Shown here: piece after piece, positions 26,163-34,017 of the stretch
Layout: the number at the start of each line of letters is the position of its first letter
Numbering within the stretch: position 1 is the stretch's first letter
Assembly (NCBI RefSeq): GCF_001439735.1
Contig: NZ_JYLN01000007.1
Coordinates: 124,001-188,000, forward strand
From: Pseudomonas paralactis
GTDB taxonomy: Bacteria > Pseudomonadota > Gammaproteobacteria > Pseudomonadales > Pseudomonadaceae
Direction of reading: 5' to 3'
Length of the DNA stretch: 64,000 nucleotides
Notes under the pieces: model-generated
The model's input: the letters and a program-made list of their open reading frames with translations, nothing else
Told to the model about the DNA's origin: nothing
Databases searched by the model: none
Program-made: the position numbers and the translations under genes

Positions 26163-26656
26163 CGCACCTCCACCAGCGTGACACCACCCCTCTCAATCTT
26201 GAGTTCGCTGCCCGCGTCCTCGACACAACCGACCCTGCGATAAAAGCGGATGGCCCGTTCATTGCGGGCCAGAACCCAAAGCGTCAGGCAGTCATACCCC
26301 TGCTGAATCAACGCCTGCAAGCCCGCTTTCCACAGAGCCTGCCCGACGCCCGCTTGCCAATACCTGGCCAAAACATAGATGGCCATGACCTCCCCTGCAT
26401 TTGCCCCGGCGGCATCTTCGTCACGGCTGGCGCCAACGGCTATCCACCCGACAATCTGCTGGTCTACCTCTGCGACCCATACGCCTGGTTCGCCCGATGC
26501 TATCGAACGAAGCCAATAGGCTTCGCGCTGAGCCAGAGTGGCTTGCAACCCGTTCAAGTAGTCGGCGGGCATCAAGTCGCGATACGCCTCTTGCCAGCTG
26601 CTGATATGCACTTGGGCAATGGCGATTGCGTCGGTGGTTAATGCTCTGCGAATCAT
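26141..26656 (-). CDS. GNAT family N-acetyltransferase
   Basis: 171-residue acetyl-CoA-dependent acetyltransferase. The fold is shown by the N-terminal I-R-R-A-L-T-T-D-A-I-A-I-A-Q-V-H, motif A around V-M-A-I-Y-V-L-A-R-Y-W-Q-A-G-V-G-Q-A-L, and motif B with L-W-V-L-A-R-N-E-R-A-I-R-F-Y-R-R-V-G. A good AGGGAAGG site precedes the start. The acceptor is unknown. The gene converges on DUF6429 with a 22-nt overlap. Confidence 0.87.
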   Translation of the reverse strand: MIRRALTTDAIAIAQVHISSWQEAYRDLMPADYLNGLQATLAQREAYWLRSIASGEPGVWVAEVDQQIVGWIAVGASRDEDAAGANAGEVMAIYVLARYWQAGVGQALWKAGLQALIQQGYDCLTLWVLARNERAIRFYRRVGCVEDAGSELKIERGGVTLVEVRYRLSFT

Positions 26657-26806
26657 GCGTGCGCCTTCCCTCGTGCACTGAACTTTGTCTTTGCAGTATG
26701 CCTGCGGGCTTATGACGAAATCAGTTTCGCTATGGGGCGCCGCCTCATTGCCGTCCGCGTCCGACTGCCCTTATCCTCACCGCTCCCGTCCGCCCCCGGA
26801 GCCGCC

Positions 26807-27427
26807 ATGGACCTTGCCACCCTCGCCCTCTTCCTGCCTGCCTGCTTCGCCCTGAACATGGCGCCAGGCCCCAACAACCTGCTGTCGGTGAGCAACGCCA
26901 CTCGCTACGGCTTGCGCACTGCCTGCCTCGCAGGTCTGGGCCGCTTGCTGGCCTTTGCCGGCATGATCGCCCTCGCCTCCACCGGGTTGGCGGTGGTGCT
27001 GCAAACGTCAGAGTTGTTGTTTTACGGGATCAAGATACTGGGCGCGGCGTATCTGTTTTATCTGGCGTACCAGCTATGGCGTGCGCAACCACAGACAGCC
27101 TCACAAACAGCCGCTCACAAGGTCGGCTTATGGGCCCTGGCACGGCAGGAGTTTCTGGTGGCGGCCGGCAACCCGAAAGCCATCCTGATCTTTACCGCTT
27201 TCCTGCCGCAGTTCGTGGTGCCCGGCCACCCCATCACCGCACAGTTCGCCGTGCTGGGCGCGATGTTCCTGGCCCTGGAATGGATCGCCATCAGCGCCTA
27301 CGCCTACATGGGCCTGCATATGCGCCGCTGGTTTGCCGAGCCAAGGGGCAAGCGCATCTTCAATCGTTGCTGCGCAGGGCTGTTGTCAGCGGCGGCGGCA
27401 GTGTTGTTAACGGCGCGCAGGGCTTAA
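26807..27427 (+). CDS. LysE/RhtB family amino-acid exporter
   Basis: 206-residue inner-membrane protein with about six hydrophobic segments. The signature N-M-A-P-G-P-N-N-L-L-S-V-S-N-A-T-R-Y-G (residues 17-35) is the classic LysE/RhtB motif, and N-P-K-A-I-L-I-F-T-A-F-L-P-Q-F follows at mid-protein. The ATG at 26807 has GGAG at 26798-26801. Such proteins export amino acids or related solutes; the substrate is not predictable. It is followed by a decayed REPIN. Confidence 0.9.
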   Translation: MDLATLALFLPACFALNMAPGPNNLLSVSNATRYGLRTACLAGLGRLLAFAGMIALASTGLAVVLQTSELLFYGIKILGAAYLFYLAYQLWRAQPQTASQTAAHKVGLWALARQEFLVAAGNPKAILIFTAFLPQFVVPGHPITAQFAVLGAMFLALEWIAISAYAYMGLHMRRWFAEPRGKRIFNRCCAGLLSAAAAVLLTARRA

Positions 27428-27435
27428 CCCAACGC

Positions 27436-27525
27436 CTGTAGGCGCGAGCTTGCTCGCGAAAACCGCCAACGTTGGCACGGGCCGCCTGAATAAAACGCGG
27501 CGTTCCAGGGATTTGCGCGAGCACG
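27436..27525. repeat. Decayed REPIN element
   Basis: The left arm (CTGTAGGCGCGAGCTTGCTC) and the spacer resemble the three intact 102-bp elements at 47129, 56123 and 60575 (shared C-G-C-C-A-A-C-G and C-C-T-G-A-A-T-A-A-A pieces), but the right arm has broken down. It lies between the LysE-type gene and the P-loop kinase gene. Confidence 0.65.
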
Positions 27526-27596
27526 TTGACGCAGACAGGCATTGCCGTAAAATCACCGCCCCAAAAATTCAGCGTACACTGCGAGAGGGAGTCTCA

Positions 27597-28136
27597 ATGC
27601 GACGGGTGATGATTGTGGGTCAACCTGGGTCCGGCAAAAGCACTTTGGCGCGCAAGCTTGGTCAGTGCACGGGTTTGCCGGTGGTTCATATCGACACTAT
27701 CCACTGGCAACCAGGGTGGATCGAACGCAGCCGCGCCGCGAAGACGCAGCTTTGCCTTGAGGTCGAGGCCCGTGAATGCTGGATATTTGAAGGCGGCCAT
27801 TCATCCACTTGGGACAACCGGCTGGCCCGCGCAGACCTGTTGATCTGGATTGACCGTTCGGCGACGCTTCGATTCTGGCCCGTATTGCTGAGGACGCTGC
27901 TCAGACGCGGTCAGGCTCGACCAGACCTGCCCGAGAACTGCCCCGAGCGACTGGCGAACCTGCCGGAGTTTTTTAGATTCATGTGGCAGACCAAAAAATC
28001 AGCGCGAGTTCAGATGCGACAACTCGTGGATGCTGCGCCAACCACTTGCCGTGTGGTTCATCTGCGGTCCAATCGGGATACCCGGATTTTTCTTGCAAGC
28101 ATTGGACGTTCTACTGGCCAGACAACACCCGATTGA
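27597..28136 (+). CDS. P-loop NTPase / adenylate-kinase-like (FlaR-type) protein
   Basis: 179-residue nucleotide-binding protein. The Walker A motif G-Q-P-G-S-G-K-S-T (residues 8-16) is followed by the family pattern P-V-V-H-I-D-T-I-H-W-Q-P-G-W, then W-I-F-E-G-G-H and W-D-N-R-L-A-R-A-D. This is the group often annotated as DNA topology modulation protein FlaR or small-molecule kinase. The ATG at 27597 has a GAGAGGGAG site. The substrate is unknown. It converges with the aldose-epimerase-like gene across a strong hairpin. Confidence 0.8.
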   Translation: MRRVMIVGQPGSGKSTLARKLGQCTGLPVVHIDTIHWQPGWIERSRAAKTQLCLEVEARECWIFEGGHSSTWDNRLARADLLIWIDRSATLRFWPVLLRTLLRRGQARPDLPENCPERLANLPEFFRFMWQTKKSARVQMRQLVDAAPTTCRVVHLRSNRDTRIFLASIGRSTGQTTPD

Positions 28137-28168
28137 TCGTCGGCTGACGGCTTCACTCCGTCGTTAAT

Positions 28169-28202
28169 GTTGCAGCACCCCGCATAAGCGTGGGTGCTCA
28201 AC
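28169..28202. terminator. Hairpin between convergent genes, candidate bidirectional terminator
   Basis: Nested complementary arms GTTG / AGCACCC / CGC and GCG / GGGTGCT / CAAC close an ATAA loop with two single-base bulges, giving about 14 paired bases. It lies between the stops at 28136 (+) and 28236 (-). No T tract follows on either strand, so termination is inferred from position and stability. Confidence 0.45.
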
Positions 28203-28235
28203 ATCAATAACATCGCAATGATGCTCCAGGCGGCG

Positions 28236-29450
28236 TCATTCCTTGGTCAAATCAACCAACGGCGTCTGCCGCACCTCAGTCTCACGCCCATCCTGAATTT
28301 CGCTGACCTGCTTCAAAGCCTTATCCACAGCGGCCTTGTCCGCCAACAGGCTGTAACTGATGCGGAACTGCTTGTGTTCCTTGGGCCCGATTGTCGGCAC
28401 CAGATTCAGTGGCCGCTGATAACGGCGGTTGTAGGAAAAACTAGTCCCCGGCTCCAGCCCCGTGACATAACCCTGGCCTTGAGTGTCGGTGTTTTTCCAG
28501 AGGGAAAACACCGGCAGCGTCTGCGTATTGAAGCCGACCGAAACGCCCAGGCTGCCGGCCTTGTTATGCAGCACAGTCAAGGTATCGCCCTTGGCATCGG
28601 CATACGGCACCACGTTGTAGACCGTTTCGTCGTAGTCCTTGGTGGGTGCGCGATAGGTTTGCCAGTCAGCCAATTCGCCCTTGGCCTTGTCATTGAACGG
28701 CGACACCTGCTTCACCGGCGCGACAAACTGTGCGCCCTGCTCCAGGAACGGCGTGCTGAAGTTACTGTGATACAGCGCCTGGTATTCCTTCGGGTAGTCG
28801 CCGTTGTTGGTCAGGGTGTCGTTGAGGGCAAACACCACACTGCCGGGTTGAGTGACCAGTTCGGTCGCGACAGAGAAGTCGACCTTCTTGAACGCCTGCT
28901 CTTTCAGCTCACCGCGCAGAGTGATGGCATACGGTGGTTTTTCATCGATATGCAGCGTGACTTTGTTCGCAGGAATATTCGCCGCCCGACCGTGCAGGGT
29001 CAGCAGTTCGCCGTTGTCGATGCCGGGGTGGCCGACCCACTCATAGCCGCAGCGGGTCACCAACTCATTGAAACCTTCCAGCCAGCCCAACCCACCACGG
29101 CCATTGAGCTCGATAAACGAAGGATTGACCACCTCTTTGACCGGCGAATCCCAACCCATCCGCACATCGCCGACCGAAGCCTGCAACACGTTCATACCGC
29201 GAGTCGGCACCACCGAAAGCTTCATCGTGCCGTTATCGATATCAACAATGCTCACCCCCTCCTGCCGACCGCCGTGCAAGGTGCGCAGGGTGACGCTGAA
29301 GGGTTTGTCGGTTCGTATGCCGAGTTGCTGGCTGGTGACCTGCCAGTTCTGGGCAGCTTTGTCAGTGTCGAGCAGGACGTAATCCCAGGCCATGGCGTGG
29401 GAGGCAGCGGACAGTGCGCTGAGGGCAACGAGGAGTTTTAGCGGGGTCAT
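28236..29450 (-). CDS. Periplasmic DUF4432 / aldose 1-epimerase-like protein
   Basis: 404-residue protein of the galactose-mutarotase-like superfamily (DUF4432): S-V-V-P-T-R-G-M-N-V-L-Q-A, W-D-S-P-V-K-E-V-V-N-P and G-L-G-W-L-E-G-F-N-E-L match the group. The start at 29450 gives an N-terminal signal peptide (M-T-P-L-K-L-L-V-A-L-S-A-L-S-A-A-S-H-A-M-A), so the product should be periplasmic, unlike typical cytoplasmic mutarotases. The frame is open 95 codons further upstream but that part is A/T-rich non-coding-like DNA. It probably binds or epimerises a sugar. A Cra-like operator lies 44 nt upstream of the start. Confidence 0.83.
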   Translation of the reverse strand: MTPLKLLVALSALSAASHAMAWDYVLLDTDKAAQNWQVTSQQLGIRTDKPFSVTLRTLHGGRQEGVSIVDIDNGTMKLSVVPTRGMNVLQASVGDVRMGWDSPVKEVVNPSFIELNGRGGLGWLEGFNELVTRCGYEWVGHPGIDNGELLTLHGRAANIPANKVTLHIDEKPPYAITLRGELKEQAFKKVDFSVATELVTQPGSVVFALNDTLTNNGDYPKEYQALYHSNFSTPFLEQGAQFVAPVKQVSPFNDKAKGELADWQTYRAPTKDYDETVYNVVPYADAKGDTLTVLHNKAGSLGVSVGFNTQTLPVFSLWKNTDTQGQGYVTGLEPGTSFSYNRRYQRPLNLVPTIGPKEHKQFRISYSLLADKAAVDKALKQVSEIQDGRETEVRQTPLVDLTKE

Positions 29451-29827
29451 GGCGGTCGCCTTTCTTGGAGTTGTGTGCGGTTTATAAACTCGATGAAACG
29501 TTTCAGCAAGCTTAAATAGCGAGATGAAGCAGGGAAAATCGAGAAAATCTTGAGGTAAATCGAAAGTAAGGGGGACTGCCATCCGGGGATGGGTGGAGCG
29601 AAAAAAAGACGGATATACGCCCCTGGATAATAAGTTCACCCTTCTACTTTTTTCCAAACTGCTCATAGACATGAGAACGACAAGTTCGTAACCTACACAG
29701 CATATTTTGCTTTCGCTTGAGCATATACTGCGCACCCAACAATAAAAAAGCGACTTCAGCGATTACTTATGAAGAAAACAAAGATGCGACGTATCTGTCG
29801 CCTAATTATTGAACGCAAGGAGGCAAA
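29451..29827. other. 377-nt intergenic region, partly A/T-rich
   Basis: It contains the Cra-like operator (29494-29505) near the DUF4432 start. From about 29600 the base composition drops to A/T-rich, marking the left side of an atypical island. A strong AAGGAGG site at 29817-29823 serves the next gene. I see no tRNA, repeat pair or integrase that would explain insertion. Confidence 0.5.
29494..29505 (-). promoter_or_regulatory. Cra/FruR-like operator
   Basis: TGAAACGTTTCA is a perfect 12-bp palindrome and matches the enterobacterial Cra consensus. It is one base from the P. putida Cra site as I recall it (TTAAACGTTTCA). Located 44-55 nt before the DUF4432 start, where it could overlap the promoter. 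Another LacI/GalR-family repressor is possible. Confidence 0.55.
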
Positions 29828-30792
29828 GTGGAACCATCTGAAGAAAGCGTGAGACAAAGATTAATTGATCGACTTTTAGAACTAGGCTATCCAAAGTCAT
29901 CAATACTGCTTGAAGTAAGTTTTGCAACGAGCAAAGCCGCCAAAGCAAAAAAATTGATCTTGCCATTAAAGACCCAAACACAAATCAGCTTCTGGCGATA
30001 TTTGAAATAGGCAAGAATTTAAAAAATCTAGAGCACACTATCACACAAGCAATAACATACGCCAAGCTACTACCTAAAGAGATCCAAGTATTTATATACA
30101 TACTCAACAACGAAACTGAAAGTGCATTCTTAGTAAACACAAAAAATGGTGATGCATCCCAAGTATTCGACTTACCATCTTACGACTCCCTAAAAAACAT
30201 TGATCTAACATTACACTCACGCTATGCCCCCATCAAATCCAACAAATCAAGGGCTAGAGCCTGGTCAACTATGATAGCAGGGATGACCTCATCTATTGCT
30301 GCGGTCGCAACTATAGCTATGCTTTTCGGTTTAATTTCAGATAACAAAAAAACACTGAGCAATGGCGATTTAACCGAAAAACTCACTGAGCTAGAGGCCG
30401 CAAACAAAAAACTGGACCTCGAAATAAAATCACTCAACACAGAAGTCAAAGGATTGGTAGTCAGCGTCAAATCTATATCTAGCATCCCAAATGAACATGG
30501 CTGGAAAATTGAAGCCGAGCTACTGAGCGCCAAGTTAGGTGACACGGCTAAACAGCTTGAAGCCCTTGAAGCGGCAATTACAGAAAACCCGGCCAAGGCT
30601 CTCGCCGTACCAATATTGAGGAAAGACTTAAACAACGCTGAAAAATCTATCAGGTCAGAGCTAACACAGACCAAGTCTGAAATCGATAGAATGTATGATC
30701 AGAACAAATGGTTCATAGGGCTGATGTTTACCATCGCACTGAGCGTTTTGGGCATGGCTGCGAGTACCTTTTTGAATAGAAAAGACAGTTGA
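29828..30792 (+). CDS. Frame-disrupted membrane protein with restriction-endonuclease-like N-domain
   Basis: Two overlapping frames make one logical gene. The first (GTG at 29828, AAGGAGG site, in-frame stop just upstream at 29810) encodes a start typical of type I restriction HsdR N-terminal-like domains: E-E-S-V-R-Q-R-L-I-D-R-L-L-E-L-G-Y-P-K. At the A7 run 29947-29953 the homology moves to the -1 frame (K-I-D-L-A-I-K-D-P), which is open to 30792. The joined product is about 321 residues: nuclease-like domain (1-115) with E28-type, D and E-I-G-K in place of the usual E-x-K; a membrane segment (about 150-170); a coiled coil (about 175-285); and a second membrane segment near the C-terminus. 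Either a pseudogene by single-base indel or programmed frameshifting. Composition is A/T-rich (21 G/C of 60 at 30061-30120), unlike all neighbours. Confidence 0.7.
29945..29955 (+). other. Slippery A-AAA-AAA heptamer at the frame switch
   Basis: In the first frame the codons read GCA AAA AAA TTG. A -1 slip on A-AAA-AAA makes the next codon ATT, which continues the conserved K-I-D-L-A-I-K-D reading. This is the exact geometry of an efficient bacterial -1 site, though a one-base homopolymer error would look the same. I did not identify a clear stimulatory stem downstream. Confidence 0.5.
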
Positions 30793-30828
30793 CATCGAAC
30801 TTTATTAAAGCTCTCAACAAGCAGTTCC

Positions 30829-30866
30829 GACCCGCTACAGAGCGGGTCTATTGTTTCATTTTTATT
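30829..30866 (+). terminator. Rho-independent terminator of the island gene
   Basis: A perfect 8-bp stem (GACCCGCT at 30829-30836, AGCGGGTC at 30841-30848) with an ACAG loop, followed by a T-rich stretch, 36 nt after the stop of the frame-disrupted gene. It also marks the right side of the A/T-rich segment. Confidence 0.8.
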
Positions 30867-30963
30867 GTGCCATTCATAAACAACTTGCTCCGTAAACTTG
30901 AACTCCATTCTTGGCCGGACTTGCGGTCCTCTCATCCTAGCGCCACGTTCACCAATCCCTTCC

Positions 30964-31857
30964 TCAACCCCCACACCTCTCCACCAAAAAATCCACAAAC
31001 GCCCTCACCCTCGCCGGCATCGCCCCTCCCCCCACAAATACCGCATGAATCGGCTCCACATCCCCAGGATTAAACTCTTCCAGCAACACCACCAACTCCC
31101 CCCGCATCACCTCCTCCACCACACTAAACGCCCCAATCCGTGCAATCCCCGCACCCAGCGTCGCCAACTGCGCCAATGCCTCACCACTATTGCCCTCAAT
31201 CGTCCCCGCCACCTTCAACGAAAACTCACGCCCGTCCACCCGAAACGGCCAATCCGGCGCCGCTCGGCGGAAGTTGAAGCGCAGGCAGTTGTGCTGGAGT
31301 AGATCCTGCGGCATCACCGGGGTGCCATGTTTTGCCAGGTACTCCGGTGAGGCGACGATCACCTGGCCGGTGGAGCCGATATGCCGGGCAGTCAGGGGGC
31401 TGTCGGCGAGGGGGCCGAAGCGGATGGCAACGTCAGCCTGGCCGCCGAGGATGTCTACGACTTCATCGCCGAGCATCAGGTCGACGACGATGGCCGGATA
31501 GCGGGCGCTGAAGGCGGCGATCAGCGGGACGATGGTCATGCGGCCATGGGCCAGTGCCGCGCTGACCCGCAGGCGGCCGCGCGGGGTGCCCTGGTCGGTG
31601 ATGGCGTCTTCGACTTCGGCCATGTCTGCGAGGATGCGCCGGGCGCCGCGCAGGTAGGCTTCGCCTTCGGCGGTGAAGGTGATGGCGCGGGTGGTGCGCA
31701 GCAGCAGTCGGGTGCCGATGCGCTTTTCGGTACGGGTGATGATGCGGCTGATGGACGAGGGCGTCAGCCCCAGGGCTCGCGCCGCGCCCGACAAGCTGCC
31801 GTGCTCGGCGACCATGGCGAACACTTCCATCTCCCCTGACCGACCACCTATATCCAT
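30964..31857 (-). CDS. LysR-family transcriptional regulator
   Basis: 297 residues: N-terminal winged HTH (M-E-V-F-A-M-V-A-E-H-G-S-L-S-G-A-A-R-A-L-G-L-T-P-S-S-I-S-R) and a C-terminal substrate-binding domain with D-V-A-I-R-F-G-P-L and G-A-G-I-A-R-I-G. AGGAGG precedes the start. Transcribed divergently from the MFS gene at 31952 with 94 nt between, so that transporter is the likely target. Inducer unknown. Confidence 0.92.
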   Translation of the reverse strand: MDIGGRSGEMEVFAMVAEHGSLSGAARALGLTPSSISRIITRTEKRIGTRLLLRTTRAITFTAEGEAYLRGARRILADMAEVEDAITDQGTPRGRLRVSAALAHGRMTIVPLIAAFSARYPAIVVDLMLGDEVVDILGGQADVAIRFGPLADSPLTARHIGSTGQVIVASPEYLAKHGTPVMPQDLLQHNCLRFNFRRAAPDWPFRVDGREFSLKVAGTIEGNSGEALAQLATLGAGIARIGAFSVVEEVMRGELVVLLEEFNPGDVEPIHAVFVGGGAMPARVRAFVDFLVERCGG

Positions 31858-31951
31858 TTGTGCCTCCTGCGCAAAGCTGTAGTTCCCAAGCGAGGGCTAC
31901 TGCTTGAAAAGGCTGGATTGTAGCATTCGGCACACAGATGAGGAGTCAGCC

Positions 31952-33136
31952 ATGCGTATCAATCCACCCCTTGTAGCCTTGTCCATCGGTGCCTTTGGCA
32001 TCGGGGTCACGGAGTTTGCACCCATGGGCATGTTGCCCGGTATCGCCGCCGATCTTGGCGTATCCATTCCCGCCGCCGGGCTGTTGGTGAGTGCCTATGC
32101 CATGGGCGTGCTGATCGGCGCGCCGATCATGACCCTCGCCACGGCGAGAGTGCCGCGTCGTTATTTGCTGATCGGGCTGATGGCGATTTTTACCCTGGGT
32201 AATTTGTTGTCGGCACTGGCCACCAACTACCAGACGCTGATGATCGCCAGGCTGGTGACGTCGCTGAACCATGGAGCGTTTTTCGGTATTGGTTCGATTG
32301 TGGCAGCCAGTGTGGTAGCGCCGGAGAAACGCGCGGGAGCGGTCGCGGCGATGTTTCTCGGGCTGACCCTGGCGACCATTGGCGGCGTGCCGCTGGCCAC
32401 CTGGTTTGGCGAGAACTTCGGTTGGCGCACGGCGTTCTGGGGTATCAGCGGCCTCGGCGCGGTGGTGATGGCAGCGCTGTGGTGGGCGTTGCCTAATGCA
32501 CCCGCGCCTAAAGGTGGCAGCCTGATGGCGGAAATCCGCGTGCTGGGTCGCGGGCCGGTGCTGGCAGCGTTGGCGCTGACAGTGGTGGGCTCCAGTGCGA
32601 TGTTTACGGTGTTCACGTACATCGCGCCGATTCTGCGCGACGTCACCCACGCCTCGACCAACTTCGTCACCGGGATGCTTGTGCTGTTCGGTATCGGCCT
32701 GACCCTCGGCAACGTGTGGGGCGGCAAGTCGGCCGACCGTTCGGTGGACCGCACCTTAATCACCTCGCTGGTGGTGTTGATTGCCGTGCTGCTGGCCTTC
32801 TCGGTGCTGATGCAATGGCCGCTGCCTGCTGCCGTGTCGATCCTGTTATGGGGCGCTGCCAGTTTTGCCCTGGTACCGCCGTTGCAGATGCGTGTGATGG
32901 AGGCAGCTAAAGATGCGCCCAACCTGGCTTCGGCGATGAACATCGGCGCGTTCAATTTTGGCAATGCGATTGGTGCGGCATTGGGGGGCGCGGTGATCAA
33001 CGCCGGGCTGGGCTACCCGGCTATTTCCCTGGCCGGTGCAATCATGGCTGGGCTCGGCTTGATGATGGTGCTGGGTTTGGGTTGGCGCTCGCGGCGTGCG
33101 GACTCAGCCACTCGTCAGCACGCTGTAGAAGTCTGA
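31952..33136 (+). CDS. MFS transporter of the DHA1/AraJ-like group
   Basis: 394-residue inner-membrane transporter with about twelve hydrophobic segments. The N-terminal F-G-I-G-V-T-E-F-A-P-M-G-M-L-P-G-I-A-A-D-L-G-V and the G-x-L-I-G-A-P-I-M-T segment are typical of drug:H+ antiporter family 1 members related to AraJ/YdhP. The ATG at 31952 has a GAGGAG site. A divergent LysR regulator probably controls it. Substrate unknown; sugar or drug efflux is usual for the group. Confidence 0.88.
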   Translation: MRINPPLVALSIGAFGIGVTEFAPMGMLPGIAADLGVSIPAAGLLVSAYAMGVLIGAPIMTLATARVPRRYLLIGLMAIFTLGNLLSALATNYQTLMIARLVTSLNHGAFFGIGSIVAASVVAPEKRAGAVAAMFLGLTLATIGGVPLATWFGENFGWRTAFWGISGLGAVVMAALWWALPNAPAPKGGSLMAEIRVLGRGPVLAALALTVVGSSAMFTVFTYIAPILRDVTHASTNFVTGMLVLFGIGLTLGNVWGGKSADRSVDRTLITSLVVLIAVLLAFSVLMQWPLPAAVSILLWGAASFALVPPLQMRVMEAAKDAPNLASAMNIGAFNFGNAIGAALGGAVINAGLGYPAISLAGAIMAGLGLMMVLGLGWRSRRADSATRQHAVEV

Positions 33137-33207
33137 GCGCCCTTACCACCGCGCGGTTATTCCTGTGGTCTAGACTTCATGCACCTTCCAACCCGAGGAG
33201 CCTTGCG

Positions 33208-33690
33208 ATGAACAACAAAAATACGATCTGCCTCTGGTACAACGGCGATGCGCTGGAGGCCGCGACCTTCTATGCCAACACCTTCCCTAACAGCGAAGTG
33301 AAGGCCGTGCACTATGCGCCTGGCGACTACCCGGCGGGTAAACAGGGCGATGAACTGACCGTGGAATTCACTGTGCTGGGTATCCCCTGCGTCGGCCTCA
33401 ATGGCGGCCCGATGTTCAAGCACAGTGAAGCGTTTTCCTTTCAGGTGTCCACGGATGATCAGGAGGAAACTGACCGTTTGTGGCATGCCATCATCCACAA
33501 TGGCGGGCAAGCAAGCGCCTGCGGCTGGTGCAAGGACAAGTGGGGGCTGTCGTGGCAGATTTCGCCACGGGTGTTGGTCGATGCGGTCACCAGTAAAGAT
33601 CCGGCCGTGGCCAAGCGTGCGTTTGAGGCGATGATGACCATGACCAAAATCGACATCGCTACCATCGAAGCCGCCATCGTCGGGAACTGA
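33208..33690 (+). CDS. VOC family protein (PhnB-like)
   Basis: 160-residue vicinal-oxygen-chelate fold protein of the PhnB/3-demethylubiquinone-methyltransferase-like group: I-C-L-W-Y-N-G-D-A-L-E-A-A-T-F-Y, V-E-F-T-V-L-G-I-P-C-V-G-L-N-G-G-P, F-S-F-Q-V-S-T-D-D-Q and C-G-W-C-K-D-K-W-G-L-S-W-Q-I-S-P-R. The ATG at 33208 has GAGGAG at 33195-33200. Function in this subfamily is not established; glyoxalase/bleomycin-resistance-type roles are possible. Stands alone, followed by a REPIN. Confidence 0.85.
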   Translation: MNNKNTICLWYNGDALEAATFYANTFPNSEVKAVHYAPGDYPAGKQGDELTVEFTVLGIPCVGLNGGPMFKHSEAFSFQVSTDDQEETDRLWHAIIHNGGQASACGWCKDKWGLSWQISPRVLVDAVTSKDPAVAKRAFEAMMTMTKIDIATIEAAIVGN

Positions 33691-33692
33691 AC

Positions 33693-33792
33693 TGTGGGAG
33701 CGCTCAAGCCTTAGCGAGGCCGCGATGGCGGTGGGTCAGCCAACATAGATGGCGACAGCACCACCGCCATCGCAGGCAAGCCAGCTCCCACA
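33693..33792. repeat. REPIN-like element of the TGTGGGAGC family
   Basis: A 100-bp segment begins TGTGGGAGCG and ends with the complementary CCAGCTCCCACA, with an imperfect inner repeat (CGATGGCGGTG against CACCGCCATCG). It resembles the better-conserved element at 36581. Starts 3 nt after the VOC gene stop. Confidence 0.7.
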
Positions 33793-33862
33793 TTTGGATC
33801 GCGTGGCGTCAGGCACATAGAGGTCGGCAATCCTACAAGCCAGCCCCCTCCGTTGGTCTTCA

Positions 33863-33881
33863 GCGCAATCCTGGATTGCGC
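33863..33881. promoter_or_regulatory. 19-bp palindrome upstream of the cbs-cgl operon
   Basis: GCGCAATCCTGGATTGCGC has two perfect 9-nt arms around a single T. The one-base centre disfavours an RNA hairpin and favours a dimeric regulator site. It lies 137 nt before the cbs start; a second imperfect dyad (around GGACCGTCC, 33916-33924) lies nearer. The rest of the 327-nt gap shows nothing else besides the REPIN. Confidence 0.45.
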
Positions 33882-34017
33882 GCCCTCCCCCATACGCCAA
33901 AAAAAGTCATACAACGGACCGTCCGGTTGCGACACGGGCAATAGCGGCCTATGTTTCAAGCCATGCTGTTTTTTTGCTGTCCCCCACCCTGTGCCCATCC
34001 CGTAACCAGGTGACGAC

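Noticed and set aside
28236..29735. Longer version of the DUF4432 protein starting at 29735
   Set aside because: The extra 95 residues cover A/T-rich promoter DNA and the Cra-like operator, and would bury a clean signal peptide that starts at 29450.
29769..29852. Short basic open frame (27 codons, ATG at 29769) overlapping the start of the island gene
   Set aside because: No ribosome-binding site of its own, and its only notable feature is that the AAGGAGG of the next gene falls inside it. A leader-peptide role is conceivable but unsupported.
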